Part shown: one piece after another, positions 17,561 to 25,724 of the stretch
How the letters are laid out: each line of letters opens with the position of its first letter
How positions within the stretch are numbered: position 1 is the first letter of the stretch
Made by a program: the position numbers and the translations under genes
Notes under the pieces: generated by a model
What the model was told of the DNA's origin: nothing
The model's database searches: none
Seen by the model: only the letters and a program-made list of their open reading frames with translations
Origin: Chryseobacterium sp. Leaf394
GTDB taxonomy: Bacteria; Bacteroidota; Bacteroidia; Flavobacteriales; Weeksellaceae
Direction: 5' to 3'
Length of the DNA stretch: 64,000 bases
NCBI RefSeq assembly: GCF_001424105.1
Contig: NZ_LMQH01000010.1
Location: 93,906-157,905, forward strand

Positions 17561-18096
17561 GTAGTTAGCAAATATACAAAAGCTTTATAACTTTCCTGAT
17601 ATAGTTCGACCCAGCCACACAAGACTTTTTCAGCTTTCCCTGATTGCAGAATCTGTGCCGCGTATGAATTCAAAAATTTTTCATCAAATTCATCTAAAAC
17701 GAAAAAAGCATTTTCGGTCTGCATTTTATGTTTAATGCTTATTTCACCGACGCAAATATTCGGTAAAGTGTACACAAAAACGGCAGGACTCGGGAAATAA
17801 TTTTCCTCGGAATTAATGCTTTCCTGATATTTGAAATCGGTGTCGAGGCTTGAGGATTTGTTGGCAAAAACCAAAGCAGTATTGCTGTGGTCATCGTTTT
17901 TCAAAATCATTTCGGATGCCAGAAAAGCGAGTTTGCTGAGATTATCCATCTTATGAAATTTTGGATAGTTCAGTTCTAAAGTTTTGTAAGCTTCTTTTGC
18001 AAAGTCTGAGAAATTTTCGGTTTCGGATTCAAAAATAATTTGGTCGTCGAGGATTATTTTTGAGCTTTCTATGTTGCAGATATGTGTTTTCTTCAT
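17557..18096 (-). CDS. Truncated ketosynthase-like protein
   Basis: This 179-residue protein looks like the N-terminal part of a KAS-type thiolase fold only: [11 protein letters not shown] (about residues 55-65), [16 protein letters not shown] (72-87) and [20 protein letters not shown] (101-120) match the strand, helix and strand before the usual nucleophile. There is no catalytic cysteine motif and no C-terminal half. Its intact frame, with no internal stop, suggests a functional small protein and not debris. It overlaps the next upstream gene by four bases (ATGA), so both are translated together. A scaffold or chaperone role for KS or ACP is speculation. Confidence 0.7.
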   Translation of the reverse strand: MKKTHICNIESSKIILDDQIIFESETENFSDFAKEAYKTLELNYPKFHKMDNLSKLAFLASEMILKNDDHSNTALVFANKSSSLDTDFKYQESINSEENYFPSPAVFVYTLPNICVGEISIKHKMQTENAFFVLDEFDEKFLNSYAAQILQSGKAEKVLCGWVELYQESYKAFVYLLTT

Positions 18097-18332
18097 TGAT
18101 TAAACTTCTGCATTAATCTTTCTTTTACCTCTTCCCAAGTTTGAGAATCTGTTTTTACGTTTAAGTGTTTTTGGAGTTCTTTTTCAATTTGATTATAAAT
18201 TGAGCTCAAAACCGCAGGATAATTATCTTCCTGCTCTTCAGCTTCAATAATTCGTATGAAAATATTTAAAATTCTTTTATCGGCAATATCGACAAAATCG
18301 TGAATTTTCTTTTTTATTTCTGCAGATTCCAT
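18093..18332 (-). CDS. Small helical protein, antitoxin-like N-terminus
   Basis: This charged, fully helical 79-residue protein has no signal peptide. Its opening ([19 protein letters not shown]) resembles small Bacteroidota antitoxins that start with a similar helix before a disordered tail, but no toxin gene is adjacent: the next gene, four bases overlapping, is the truncated KS-like protein. It is the first gene of this - strand run. The likeness is weak and the function unknown. Confidence 0.6.
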   Translation of the reverse strand: MESAEIKKKIHDFVDIADKRILNIFIRIIEAEEQEDNYPAVLSSIYNQIEKELQKHLNVKTDSQTWEEVKERLMQKFNQ

Positions 18333-18539
18333 TTTCTAAACTTTAATTATTTAAAAGTACGAATAATTTTATGTTCCAAGATCTGTTCCTCATTTGAGAT
18401 ACTTAAAAAAAATTAATTATCACTTATAAATGATTTTAAATTATCTTTGAATTTAAATACTTAATATAAAAAAAATAAATTCATTTTTCTTTTTGCAATA
18501 TCACTATGTTTTTTTTGGTTGTGTTGACGGTCATGAACA

Positions 18540-18731
18540 ATGGTATCTTTTTTAACCATACTGCAAAATATACTTTCAGCATCTAATACCAGTTTGCCTC
18601 AAGATGTAGTTGTCGCAATGGCCAGAGCAGGTATAATCATATTAACGCCAGAGCAGGAAGTTTAAACAGTAACGTAAGAAATACTACAGCAAGGGATCAC
18701 CAATGTACTAAATGCTCTTAAATTAATACTT
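18540..18731 (+). pseudogene. Possible decayed small gene with two in-frame stops
   Basis: The gap 18333-18731 contains a 41-codon frame from ATG 18540 (MVSFLTILQNILSASN...) ending at TAA 18663. The same frame continues after that stop, through a second TAA at 18675, with plausible protein sequence (EILQQGITNVLNALK) and runs in phase to the ATG of the next gene. This may be a gene remnant or the mutated 5' end of the downstream gene. The rest of the gap is AT-rich, with a TATCTTTG promoter-like word at 18442. Confidence 0.35.
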
Positions 18732-19634
18732 ATGAGATTTTTTTTAAAATTAACATTGCTTTTAATCAGTTTTTATTCATCATCAGTTTTACATGCTCAA
18801 GAGTTTTTTTTTCTTGATGATTTAAAGAGAGACTTTAAGGTACAAGAATACACTTTAGACACTAAAGATATATATAATATTAAAAAAAATATTAATATGT
18901 ATAACATCTATATATCTAAAAATAATATATTACTATTATCTGTATTACCAGATCTCGATGAAATCATACTTCCTGGAATGAATGAAAGAGGTAATAATTG
19001 GATGCTGATAGATTATGATGAAGTGAGAGAAAAGATTTTTTCTAAAGATGATCTGCAAAAGCTTTATGATAATTGGGGATTGGATAATACTCCTGAAAAA
19101 AAGACCTTAGAATATAAATTTTTAAGAAAAGAAAATGGTATGTATTATGTCTCTAAACAATGCTTAACAGAGTTTTTTAGTATCTCAGCTTTAAAATCCC
19201 CAATGGTTACGACCTATGGAACAATCAATACGCAAGAGAATAAAGTTACCATAAAACAGATGGAAAAGAGTTTTAAAAAACAATTTCCTAATCAAATTTT
19301 TATAATGGATGTCCGGGAAGGTATTCTCGGAAAAGATTTAAGTAATTCTTACGGTTTTAGAAACTATTTATCAAAAGAATATTCCGTTAAAGGCAATAAA
19401 GCATATCAATTTTGGACATTTGACGGTTGGTGGGCTCATGACGGATATAATGAGCATCGTGGTATTGACCGTTTTTTATATATTCCCGATAAAGGAATTG
19501 TAGGAGGATCTTATGATTTTTACTTCAGATTAAAACCTAAAATTTCTTCAGACAATTATTATCATGCTCCAACCGGTTTACTTTGGCATAATACTATAAA
19601 TGAAAAAATAATGATTGCTAATGAACTAAAATAA
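18732..19634 (+). CDS. Secreted protein of unknown function, inserted against the operon direction
   Basis: This 300-residue protein has a signal peptide (MRFFLKLTLLLISFYSSSVLHAQ). The mature part is rich in aromatic and charged residues with blocks WTFDGWWAHDGYNEHRG and GGSYDFYFRLK near the C-terminus. No family is recognised. Unlike its neighbours it lies on the + strand between two - strand pigment genes, its codons are more AT-rich, and it ends in a strong hairpin. These features suggest later insertion. Confidence 0.7.
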   Translation: MRFFLKLTLLLISFYSSSVLHAQEFFFLDDLKRDFKVQEYTLDTKDIYNIKKNINMYNIYISKNNILLLSVLPDLDEIILPGMNERGNNWMLIDYDEVREKIFSKDDLQKLYDNWGLDNTPEKKTLEYKFLRKENGMYYVSKQCLTEFFSISALKSPMVTTYGTINTQENKVTIKQMEKSFKKQFPNQIFIMDVREGILGKDLSNSYGFRNYLSKEYSVKGNKAYQFWTFDGWWAHDGYNEHRGIDRFLYIPDKGIVGGSYDFYFRLKPKISSDNYYHAPTGLLWHNTINEKIMIANELK

Positions 19635-19677
19635 ACCAAAGAACGTTTTCGAAATTTTGAAAGCGTTCTTTGGTTTA
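19632..19677. terminator. Bidirectional hairpin terminator
   Basis: A perfect 14-bp stem (TAAACCAAAGAACG and its complement) extends by five further pairs including one wobble around an eight-base loop, overlapping the stop codon of the + strand gene. It lies one base before the convergent ketosynthase stop, so it can serve that gene too. Confidence 0.8.
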
Positions 19678-20811
19678 TTAGCATTTCTCCAAAACCACTA
19701 CCGCATTACAACCTCCAAAACCCGAAGCGGTTTTCAAGATATATTTGATGTCTGCAGACTGATTTTCTTTTATAATATTCAAATCCTGAGAAATACCCAT
19801 TTCTTCGAAGTTTTTGGATGGAATTAAAGTGTTTTTCAAAGCCGATTCCATAGAAATAATGCTTTCCAAAAGTCCTGAAGCTCCGAGACAATGTCCGTAA
19901 TAACCCTTCATACTGTTCAGTGGAACATTTTGCAAATCCATACGGTTGAAAGCGATGGCTTCCATCTCGTCGTTGTAAAGGGTTGCCGTTCCGTGGGCGG
20001 AAATGAAATCGATTTGTTCTGCAGAAACTTTTGCTTCTTTCATTGCATTTTGTACGCTCGCAAAAAGTCCGTCGCCGGTTCTCGATGGTCCGGAAATGTG
20101 ATTCGCATCGTTAATCGCTGAGTCGCCCAGAACTTTAAACTTAAATTTTTCGTACTGATTTAATTCTGAAGTGATGTAAACACTTGCAGTTGCTTCGCCC
20201 AGATTAATTCCGTTGCGGTTTTTGTCGTAAGGTTTGCAGGGTTCGCTTCCGATTGCCTGAAAAGAATTGAAACCCGAAATCACAAACTCGGAAATCTCAT
20301 CTCCGGCGACCACAAAAGCATCTTTATATTGTCCTGCCTGAATCATATTTTTCGCCACAGAAATCGCCATCACTCCGGAAACACAGGCATTGGAAACGAC
20401 AATCGGTTTGGTTTTAAATCCAAAAAAATCTGCGAGTTTTTGAGCTAATTTTGAAAGATAAACGCCTTCCGGCAAAGTGTTTTCGTTTTTTAATAAACCG
20501 ATATTCCCTTTTGTTGTTGAAAGAATAAAAGCAGTGTCATCTGAAATCGAATGTCTTTCTACCAAAGGTTTCAGACTCAACAAAAACATTTTTTCAAGTC
20601 TTGTGAAATCCTGATTGTCGAAGTGTTTATTAAATTTCTCTTCTAGTTTCTCAGAATCAATTTTAGAAACAAAGAAAGCTTCGTGATTGTCGATAATTTT
20701 ATGCAAAGCCACTCCAGATTTTCCTTCCAAAAGTGCTTCCCAGTTTGATTTCACATCAAAACCCAAAGGCGTGACGCAGTTGTAATCTGTAATGTAAATT
20801 TCTTTGTTCAT
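19678..20811 (-). CDS. Beta-ketoacyl-ACP synthase (KAS II-like)
   Basis: This is a 377-residue condensing enzyme with Cys143 in SNACVSG, His273 in SAHGTAT, and Lys302/His307 in MKGYYGHCLGASG; the catalytic set is complete. It is shorter than the other KAS enzymes here because the N-terminal third is compact. It follows the thioesterase gene by 56 bases. It may start the polyene by condensing 4-coumaroyl or provide the acyl parts of the resorcinol; sequence alone does not decide. Confidence 0.9.
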   Translation of the reverse strand: MNKEIYITDYNCVTPLGFDVKSNWEALLEGKSGVALHKIIDNHEAFFVSKIDSEKLEEKFNKHFDNQDFTRLEKMFLLSLKPLVERHSISDDTAFILSTTKGNIGLLKNENTLPEGVYLSKLAQKLADFFGFKTKPIVVSNACVSGVMAISVAKNMIQAGQYKDAFVVAGDEISEFVISGFNSFQAIGSEPCKPYDKNRNGINLGEATASVYITSELNQYEKFKFKVLGDSAINDANHISGPSRTGDGLFASVQNAMKEAKVSAEQIDFISAHGTATLYNDEMEAIAFNRMDLQNVPLNSMKGYYGHCLGASGLLESIISMESALKNTLIPSKNFEEMGISQDLNIIKENQSADIKYILKTASGFGGCNAVVVLEKC

Positions 20812-20867
20812 TTATGAAATTTTCGATTCATATTTTAAAAAGCCTAAAGCTAATAGCCAATCGCCAA

Positions 20868-21287
20868 CTATAATCCCATTTTATCTTTCCAGGCCTGAAA
20901 AAACTCGGGATTGTACAGGCATAAATTATTTTCAGAATCCAGAAAAACCTGAATGGTTTCTCCACTGCAAACCAATTGATTTTGCTGATTGAAAATCTCG
21001 TATTTATAAATCAATTTCGCCGAAACAGAATTTACGAAAGTCGTTACAATATTGAAGGTTTCGCCATATTTCAAAGGGAGAAAATGCTCGCAAGTGCTTT
21101 TCACAATCGGCGTTATAAATCCAGCTTTCTGAATGTCGAGATAGGTCAAACCGTGCTGTCTTCCGAAAGCCTCTCTTCCGTCTTCAAAATACACGATGTA
21201 ATGCCCGTGCCAGACGATTCCCAGCGGGTCTGTCTCGTTGAACCGGACGCGTACTTCTTCGGTACAGGTTAAATTTTTAGACTGCAT
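20868..21287 (-). CDS. 4HBT-type acyl thioesterase (YbgC-like hotdog)
   Basis: This 139-residue thioesterase shows VRFNETDPLGIVWHGHYIVYFEDGR, in which the Asp of the ETDPLGIVWHG motif is the expected catalytic residue. ATG 21287 is the start. A longer frame from TTG 21332 reads through DNA without family similarity. In aryl polyene clusters a similar enzyme hydrolyses or edits ACP-bound intermediates. It precedes the ketosynthase in the same direction. Confidence 0.85.
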   Translation of the reverse strand: MQSKNLTCTEEVRVRFNETDPLGIVWHGHYIVYFEDGREAFGRQHGLTYLDIQKAGFITPIVKSTCEHFLPLKYGETFNIVTTFVNSVSAKLIYKYEIFNQQNQLVCSGETIQVFLDSENNLCLYNPEFFQAWKDKMGL

Positions 21288-21450
21288 TTTGTTTTCTTTT
21301 TTTAACCACAATGGGCACAAAGGTTTTGACAAAGGTCACCAATTATAATCAAAATATGTTTTGTTGGTTCATTTATATTCTACTTTCAACTTTGCCAAAA
21401 TTTTGACTTTTGGTTAGGGTTGACAAAACGTGAATTTTCCACGAAATCCC

Positions 21451-21570
21451 TAGCCCTGATGGGAACGGCATCCTTTTTTGTCATTGCGATTGCTGATAAG
21501 TTCAATTGATAACTTCACTTCGTTCGCAATGACAAAAAAGATATAGTGGACAGCAGGTTCCCGGCTCCTA
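21451..21570 (+). repeat. Non-coding element with conserved ends, copy 3
   Basis: The gap between the thioesterase and the ABC permease holds a diverged third copy. Its left end is TAGCCCTGATGGGAACGG and its right end AGTGGACAGCAGGTTCCCGG. Between them a perfect 17-bp inverted repeat (CTTTTTTGTCATTGCGA, 21473-21489 and 21524-21540) replaces the centre seen in copies 1 and 2. Confidence 0.65.
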
Positions 21571-21590
21571 AAAATCTTTACAATGTTGAA

Positions 21591-22853
21591 TCAAACACTA
21601 TTTTGTTTCCTCTCATACAATAAAGAAATGCTGACCATCGCAATATAAAATAAAAATAAGAAAATCAGTTCTTTGGCAATTTCGCTAATGCCACTGTTTC
21701 TTAAAATAATATCGTAATAGGCATTCAGGCCCCAGTTCATCGGGGAAAATTGCGCAATTTTCTGCATAAATTCAGGCATCAGGAAAACCGGAACCCAAAT
21801 TCCGCCAATCGCCGCCAAAACTACAACCGAAGTCGCTCCAAACGGCGCCGACTGTTCCTGAGTATCTGAAACGGTTCCAATTAAAACTCCAAATCCAATC
21901 GCTGCCAATCCTGCAAAAAGAGTCACAATAAGCAGATGAAACATTTTTCCTGAAACATCAAACTGAGGTAAATCCATTAGCGGGAAAAGCCAGATTCCCA
22001 CTGCAACCATCAGCAAAAACTGGATGACGCAAATGATGAGATAGGTGAATGTTTTTCCTAAAATGTGAATGTAATACGGCGTCGGGCTCACGCGAACTCT
22101 TACGCTCGTTCCCTGACTTTTTTCTTTGACTAAATTAATCGACAGTGGCACCACAATAAAGAAAATCGCGAACAGCGCCCACGCAGGAACGTTGTGTTGC
22201 ACGGAATTTGGCATCACTTCTTCGTTGCCTTTGTTTGGTGTGATTTCTTTGAAAGTAATCAGGCTTTTATTTTCAAGGTCTTCCGTTGTTCCGAGTTGGT
22301 CCTGGAAGGCTTTGTAGATTTTTTTATTCTCGATTTCGAAAACCATTTTGTTGATGGCATTCATCACAGAATTTTTGAAACCTGCGTTGGTAGCGGGGTC
22401 GAAATAGAGATGAATGTCTTTTGCCTTTGAAGCAACAGCTTTTGTCGTGGTCGAATCGGTTTCCAAACCAAACGAACTAACGACGGTCTGAACTTTGGAA
22501 TCGATATTTGAATTTAAATCTTTCGTCAGATTTTTTGGAATGACGATGGCCATCTGATAATCTCCCGTGAACACAGCTTTCTCAGCCGATTTTTCGTTGT
22601 AGTCGGTGACGAGTTCAAATGTTTTGCTGGTTTCGAGTTCTTTTTTGATGACTTTCGAAACTTCAGATTTATCGTTATCGATGAAAATAATCGGGATTTT
22701 CGAACCTTCCAGATTTTTAAATGTCGAATCCTGAATTAAAGTAATTGTAATAATCAAAAGCAACGGCATCAGAAAGATGATAACAATTCCGCCCGAATCT
22801 CGCTTCAATAACTGAATTTCCTTGATGAAACTTCTCCACAATTTATACAACAT
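21591..22853 (-). CDS. ABC-2 type transporter permease
   Basis: This 420-residue permease has an N-terminal helix (about residues 22-43), a large extracytoplasmic domain (about 50-215), and five more helices from about residue 220 on (WALFAIFFIVVPLSINLV, LIICVIQFLLMVAVGIWLF and others). That is the ABC-2/YhaP layout. It overlaps its ATPase gene by 11 bases, so they form one exporter. In this setting it probably exports a pigment intermediate or lipid across the inner membrane, alongside the MMPL-type protein encoded at 33174-36827. Confidence 0.9.
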   Translation of the reverse strand: MLYKLWRSFIKEIQLLKRDSGGIVIIFLMPLLLIITITLIQDSTFKNLEGSKIPIIFIDNDKSEVSKVIKKELETSKTFELVTDYNEKSAEKAVFTGDYQMAIVIPKNLTKDLNSNIDSKVQTVVSSFGLETDSTTTKAVASKAKDIHLYFDPATNAGFKNSVMNAINKMVFEIENKKIYKAFQDQLGTTEDLENKSLITFKEITPNKGNEEVMPNSVQHNVPAWALFAIFFIVVPLSINLVKEKSQGTSVRVRVSPTPYYIHILGKTFTYLIICVIQFLLMVAVGIWLFPLMDLPQFDVSGKMFHLLIVTLFAGLAAIGFGVLIGTVSDTQEQSAPFGATSVVVLAAIGGIWVPVFLMPEFMQKIAQFSPMNWGLNAYYDIILRNSGISEIAKELIFLFLFYIAMVSISLLYERKQNSV

Positions 22854-23598
22854 CTCTCAATTCTTTTCCGGTTAATGAAATGAAAACATCCTCCAGGTTT
22901 TCCGCATTGGCAACTCTTTCTACCAATTCTTCCGGTGTTCCCGTTGCGTGGATTTTTCCGTGGTCGATGATGGCGATTTTTGTACAGAATTCCTCAGCTT
23001 CAGATAAGTGATGCGAGGTATAAATGATGCACGTTCCTTTTTTATTTAAATCTAAAAGATAATCGATAATGGCTTTTTTGGATTGAACATCAACGCCAAC
23101 AGTCGGCTCGTCCAGAAATAGAACTTTTGGGTTGTGAAGCGTTCCTGCAATCAGATTGCAACGGCGTTTCATTCCGCCTGAAAACTGGTCGACTTTTTTA
23201 TTGGCAAATTTCGTTAAGCCCATTAATTCCAAAGCTTCATCAATGGCTTTGTGAAGATAATCGTGTTTCAAACCATACAGACTTCCGAAGAACAAAAGAT
23301 TTTCTTTCGCCGTTAAAGTCGGATAGAGCGCATATTCCTGAGGAACAACGCCGATGATTTGTTTGATTTTCGAATTGTCTTTTTTAGGCGACAAACCATT
23401 GATGGTAAAACTTCCTGAGGTCGGTTTAATCAAACCTGAAAGCATAGAAATCAAAGTGGTTTTCCCCGCTCCGTTGGGACCGAGAATTCCGTAGATTTCG
23501 TTTTTATCGATGTTCAAAGAAATATCATTAACCGAAAAATCTTCCGAGTTTTTGTATTTCTTGTAGAGGTTTTTTATTTCGATGATGGGGTTTGACAT
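22843..23598 (-). CDS. ABC transporter ATP-binding protein
   Basis: This 251-residue ATPase has Walker A GPNGAGKTT (residues 40-48), signature FSGGMKRR, Walker B VLFLDEPTVGVD and the switch His in YTSHH. It energises the permease encoded directly downstream with overlapping frames. It belongs to the CcmA/NodI-like group that works with ABC-2 permeases. Confidence 0.93.
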   Translation of the reverse strand: MSNPIIEIKNLYKKYKNSEDFSVNDISLNIDKNEIYGILGPNGAGKTTLISMLSGLIKPTSGSFTINGLSPKKDNSKIKQIIGVVPQEYALYPTLTAKENLLFFGSLYGLKHDYLHKAIDEALELMGLTKFANKKVDQFSGGMKRRCNLIAGTLHNPKVLFLDEPTVGVDVQSKKAIIDYLLDLNKKGTCIIYTSHHLSEAEEFCTKIAIIDHGKIHATGTPEELVERVANAENLEDVFISLTGKELRDVV

Positions 23599-23620
23599 CC
23601 GATTTCTGAATTTTATAGCT

Positions 23621-24022
23621 CTATTTCCTTTTAAATCCTAAAGTGGGAATTGGAAACCCAAAAATTTGTAACTCAATATTTTCGTTATCTAGCGTTGTTA
23701 TAGAGTATTTTAAAACTTTTTTATTTTTAAGATAAATGAAAAGTTGATTATAGTTTTTTAGTTCCCAATGTCCATCCAATTTTTCATTGTAATCTGAAAT
23801 TTTTATTTTATCTTTTGATATCTTCATATCAGTAAAAAAGAAATTTTCAGAACGATTTTTTCCATCATCTACAACTGCAATTGTATCATAAGCAATATTA
23901 TATTCCCATTTTCCAATCAACAAATTTTTATAATCTAATTTTTCCGATTGCGCAGAAGAATAAGTTGCAAAAAAGAGGATAAAAATTGGAGTTAAAAATT
24001 TAAATATCATGCTTGAGTTCAT
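23621..24022 (-). CDS. Small secreted lipocalin-like protein
   Basis: This is a 133-residue protein with a signal peptide (ILFFATYSSAQ). The mature sequence starts with LIGKWEYNIAY and has alternating beta strands, including GHWELKNYNQLFIYL, as in small lipocalin-like domains that bind hydrophobic ligands. The similarity is only at the level of pattern. It lies seven bases after the BtrH-like gene. Its base composition is more AT-rich than the genes on either side. Confidence 0.6.
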   Translation of the reverse strand: MNSSMIFKFLTPIFILFFATYSSAQSEKLDYKNLLIGKWEYNIAYDTIAVVDDGKNRSENFFFTDMKISKDKIKISDYNEKLDGHWELKNYNQLFIYLKNKKVLKYSITTLDNENIELQIFGFPIPTLGFKRK

Positions 24023-24029
24023 TTCTTTG

Positions 24030-25028
24030 TTAACGAATCGCTTTTCTCAATTTCTTGTAAAATGCCTCCTCCAAATCTGCGATATGCAACATCGATTTTG
24101 AAAGCTGATTATAAATATCGCTTTTCGAATTTCTATTTTTGTAAACTCTTGCAATATCCACGGCAAAGTCTCTCCAAAGGTCACCGATTGCAGTAATTTC
24201 TTTAGATAATTCTTTCAATTCTTCATTTTTAAGAATCACTGAGGCCTCCTGCAAAAAAGCACCATAAATAAACCTAAATCCGCCACCGCCGGTTCCGATT
24301 TCTTCCTGCATTCTGATGAGTTGTCCGAGGTAATGGTTGGTCACTTTCGTACCTTTTTTGTCAGCCCATTTCGGGATGCTTTTCGCCACCCAACGCATTG
24401 CTTTTACGCCAATTAATGGAACGGGAGCCAACATGTTTTTGCAGGTGTCTTTAATTCCTTTTTTGATAGCTTCTTCCAGATGAACATTCTCTGGAATGTG
24501 CGTTGGAAAGTACATATGACCTTTCGGAGCAAGTGCACCTTTTGCGTACCGAACTTTTTCAAGTTCAGCCTCGGTCAACGTGGTTGCGAAATCCATCACA
24601 GGGTCGCTGATGAGGAATTTTCCGTCCTCTTTTCCGTAAACCACAAGATTGTGGGCGTTGAAATGGAATTTATATTCTTCAGGGAAATATGTTAGGTTGA
24701 AAACACCAACTTGTAAACCTGTCGGAATGTTTTGTTCTAAATTTTTCTCCAAAGCAGCCTGCGCTTCCTTCGGGTTTGAAAATTTAATTCTTTTGATTTT
24801 GATGCCCAGTCTTTTTGCCGCTTTACTGAAAATAGCTCCCGGCATTGGTCGGTAACTGAAACCCGGCGCAAAGTTCACTTTTAGAAACGGCAGATACACG
24901 AAAAACAATCCGGAACCGATTCCGAAAATCATGGGTTCGCTGAGTTTTAATCCTTTGTTGAGTAATAGATTGGAGGCAACACCGTTTTCGCAGTGGGCTG
25001 TCTGGTGGTGTTCGAAATTGATCTTCAT
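24030..25028 (-). CDS. BtrH-like acyltransferase (BtrH N-terminal domain, DUF4872)
   Basis: The 332-residue protein has the BtrH_N papain-like fold: the nucleophile is Cys13 in HCENGVASN, and the His of FNAHNLVVYG and the Asp of LISDP complete the likely triad. The C-terminal half matches DUF4872. BtrH transfers an acyl group from ACP to an acceptor in butirosin biosynthesis. By analogy this enzyme could take the aryl polyene from its ACP and attach it to the dialkylresorcinol hydroxyl. That role is inferred. It is encoded 50 bases after the HTH-like gene. Confidence 0.82.
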   Translation of the reverse strand: MKINFEHHQTAHCENGVASNLLLNKGLKLSEPMIFGIGSGLFFVYLPFLKVNFAPGFSYRPMPGAIFSKAAKRLGIKIKRIKFSNPKEAQAALEKNLEQNIPTGLQVGVFNLTYFPEEYKFHFNAHNLVVYGKEDGKFLISDPVMDFATTLTEAELEKVRYAKGALAPKGHMYFPTHIPENVHLEEAIKKGIKDTCKNMLAPVPLIGVKAMRWVAKSIPKWADKKGTKVTNHYLGQLIRMQEEIGTGGGGFRFIYGAFLQEASVILKNEELKELSKEITAIGDLWRDFAVDIARVYKNRNSKSDIYNQLSKSMLHIADLEEAFYKKLRKAIR

Positions 25029-25078
25029 TATAAGTCTGGATTTTATTAAACCTTACAGTTTTTTGAAACCTAAAAGGT

Positions 25079-25483
25079 TTATTTACCATTGAAGTTTTTT
25101 AATTCATCTACTGAAATTCCGAACGTGTCGGCGTATTTTTTCAAAGTAGAATCGCTGAGTTTTTTAAATATATTCGGTTTTGCGTGTCGTTTGACTGTCC
25201 ATTGCCACTTTCCGACGTATGCCGCGAGAACCTGCAAATCCATTTTATTGAGTTCCATAAAATAGATGATGGGGCTCACGACATTATTCGCCACATTTTG
25301 TTTCGCTTCTTCAATTCTTTCGTTAATGAGTGCCATAGATTCATCTAAGGCCGCTTTTTTAGCTTCCCAACCGATGCTTTGTGCTGTGGTATAATTGTTA
25401 TTTTCATCAGTCACATATAACATTTCGGTCATATTTGCTGACTGCAAATTACTTTCGTCTTGTGGAATGTCTTGTTTTTTCAT
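25079..25483 (-). CDS. Small protein with an XRE-like helix-turn-helix tail
   Basis: This 134-residue soluble protein starts with an acidic disordered stretch and a long helix (about residues 45-75). Its end (LQVLAAYVGKWQWTVKRH...FKKLSDSTLKKYADTFGISVDELKNF) resembles an XRE-type helix-turn-helix. It is the first gene of the - strand run that ends with the ABC exporter. A regulatory role is possible, but the usual DNA-recognition residues cannot be confirmed by eye. Confidence 0.6.
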   Translation of the reverse strand: MKKQDIPQDESNLQSANMTEMLYVTDENNNYTTAQSIGWEAKKAALDESMALINERIEEAKQNVANNVVSPIIYFMELNKMDLQVLAAYVGKWQWTVKRHAKPNIFKKLSDSTLKKYADTFGISVDELKNFNGK

Positions 25484-25724
25484 CCGGGAAGATTAATGTT
25501 AAATTCAGATGATATTTCAAGCATCTGTTGTACTGATTTTTCGATGTGCTAAAATAATAAAAATGCAGGACATAAGATAATGGAATGTCCAGATGATAAT
25601 GTCCTGGATTTTATAAAGATTGTTTCTGTTTGTAGTTATTTATTTATATAAAGTTAAAGACTGTAACAAAAACTTTAATTTTTGGACTAATTTTACCAAT
25701 TAAAATGATTTAATAAATTCAACT

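Noticed and set aside
18093..18332. Toxin-antitoxin module
   Set aside because: Only the first helix resembles an antitoxin; the overlapping partner is a ketosynthase fragment and not a known toxin fold.
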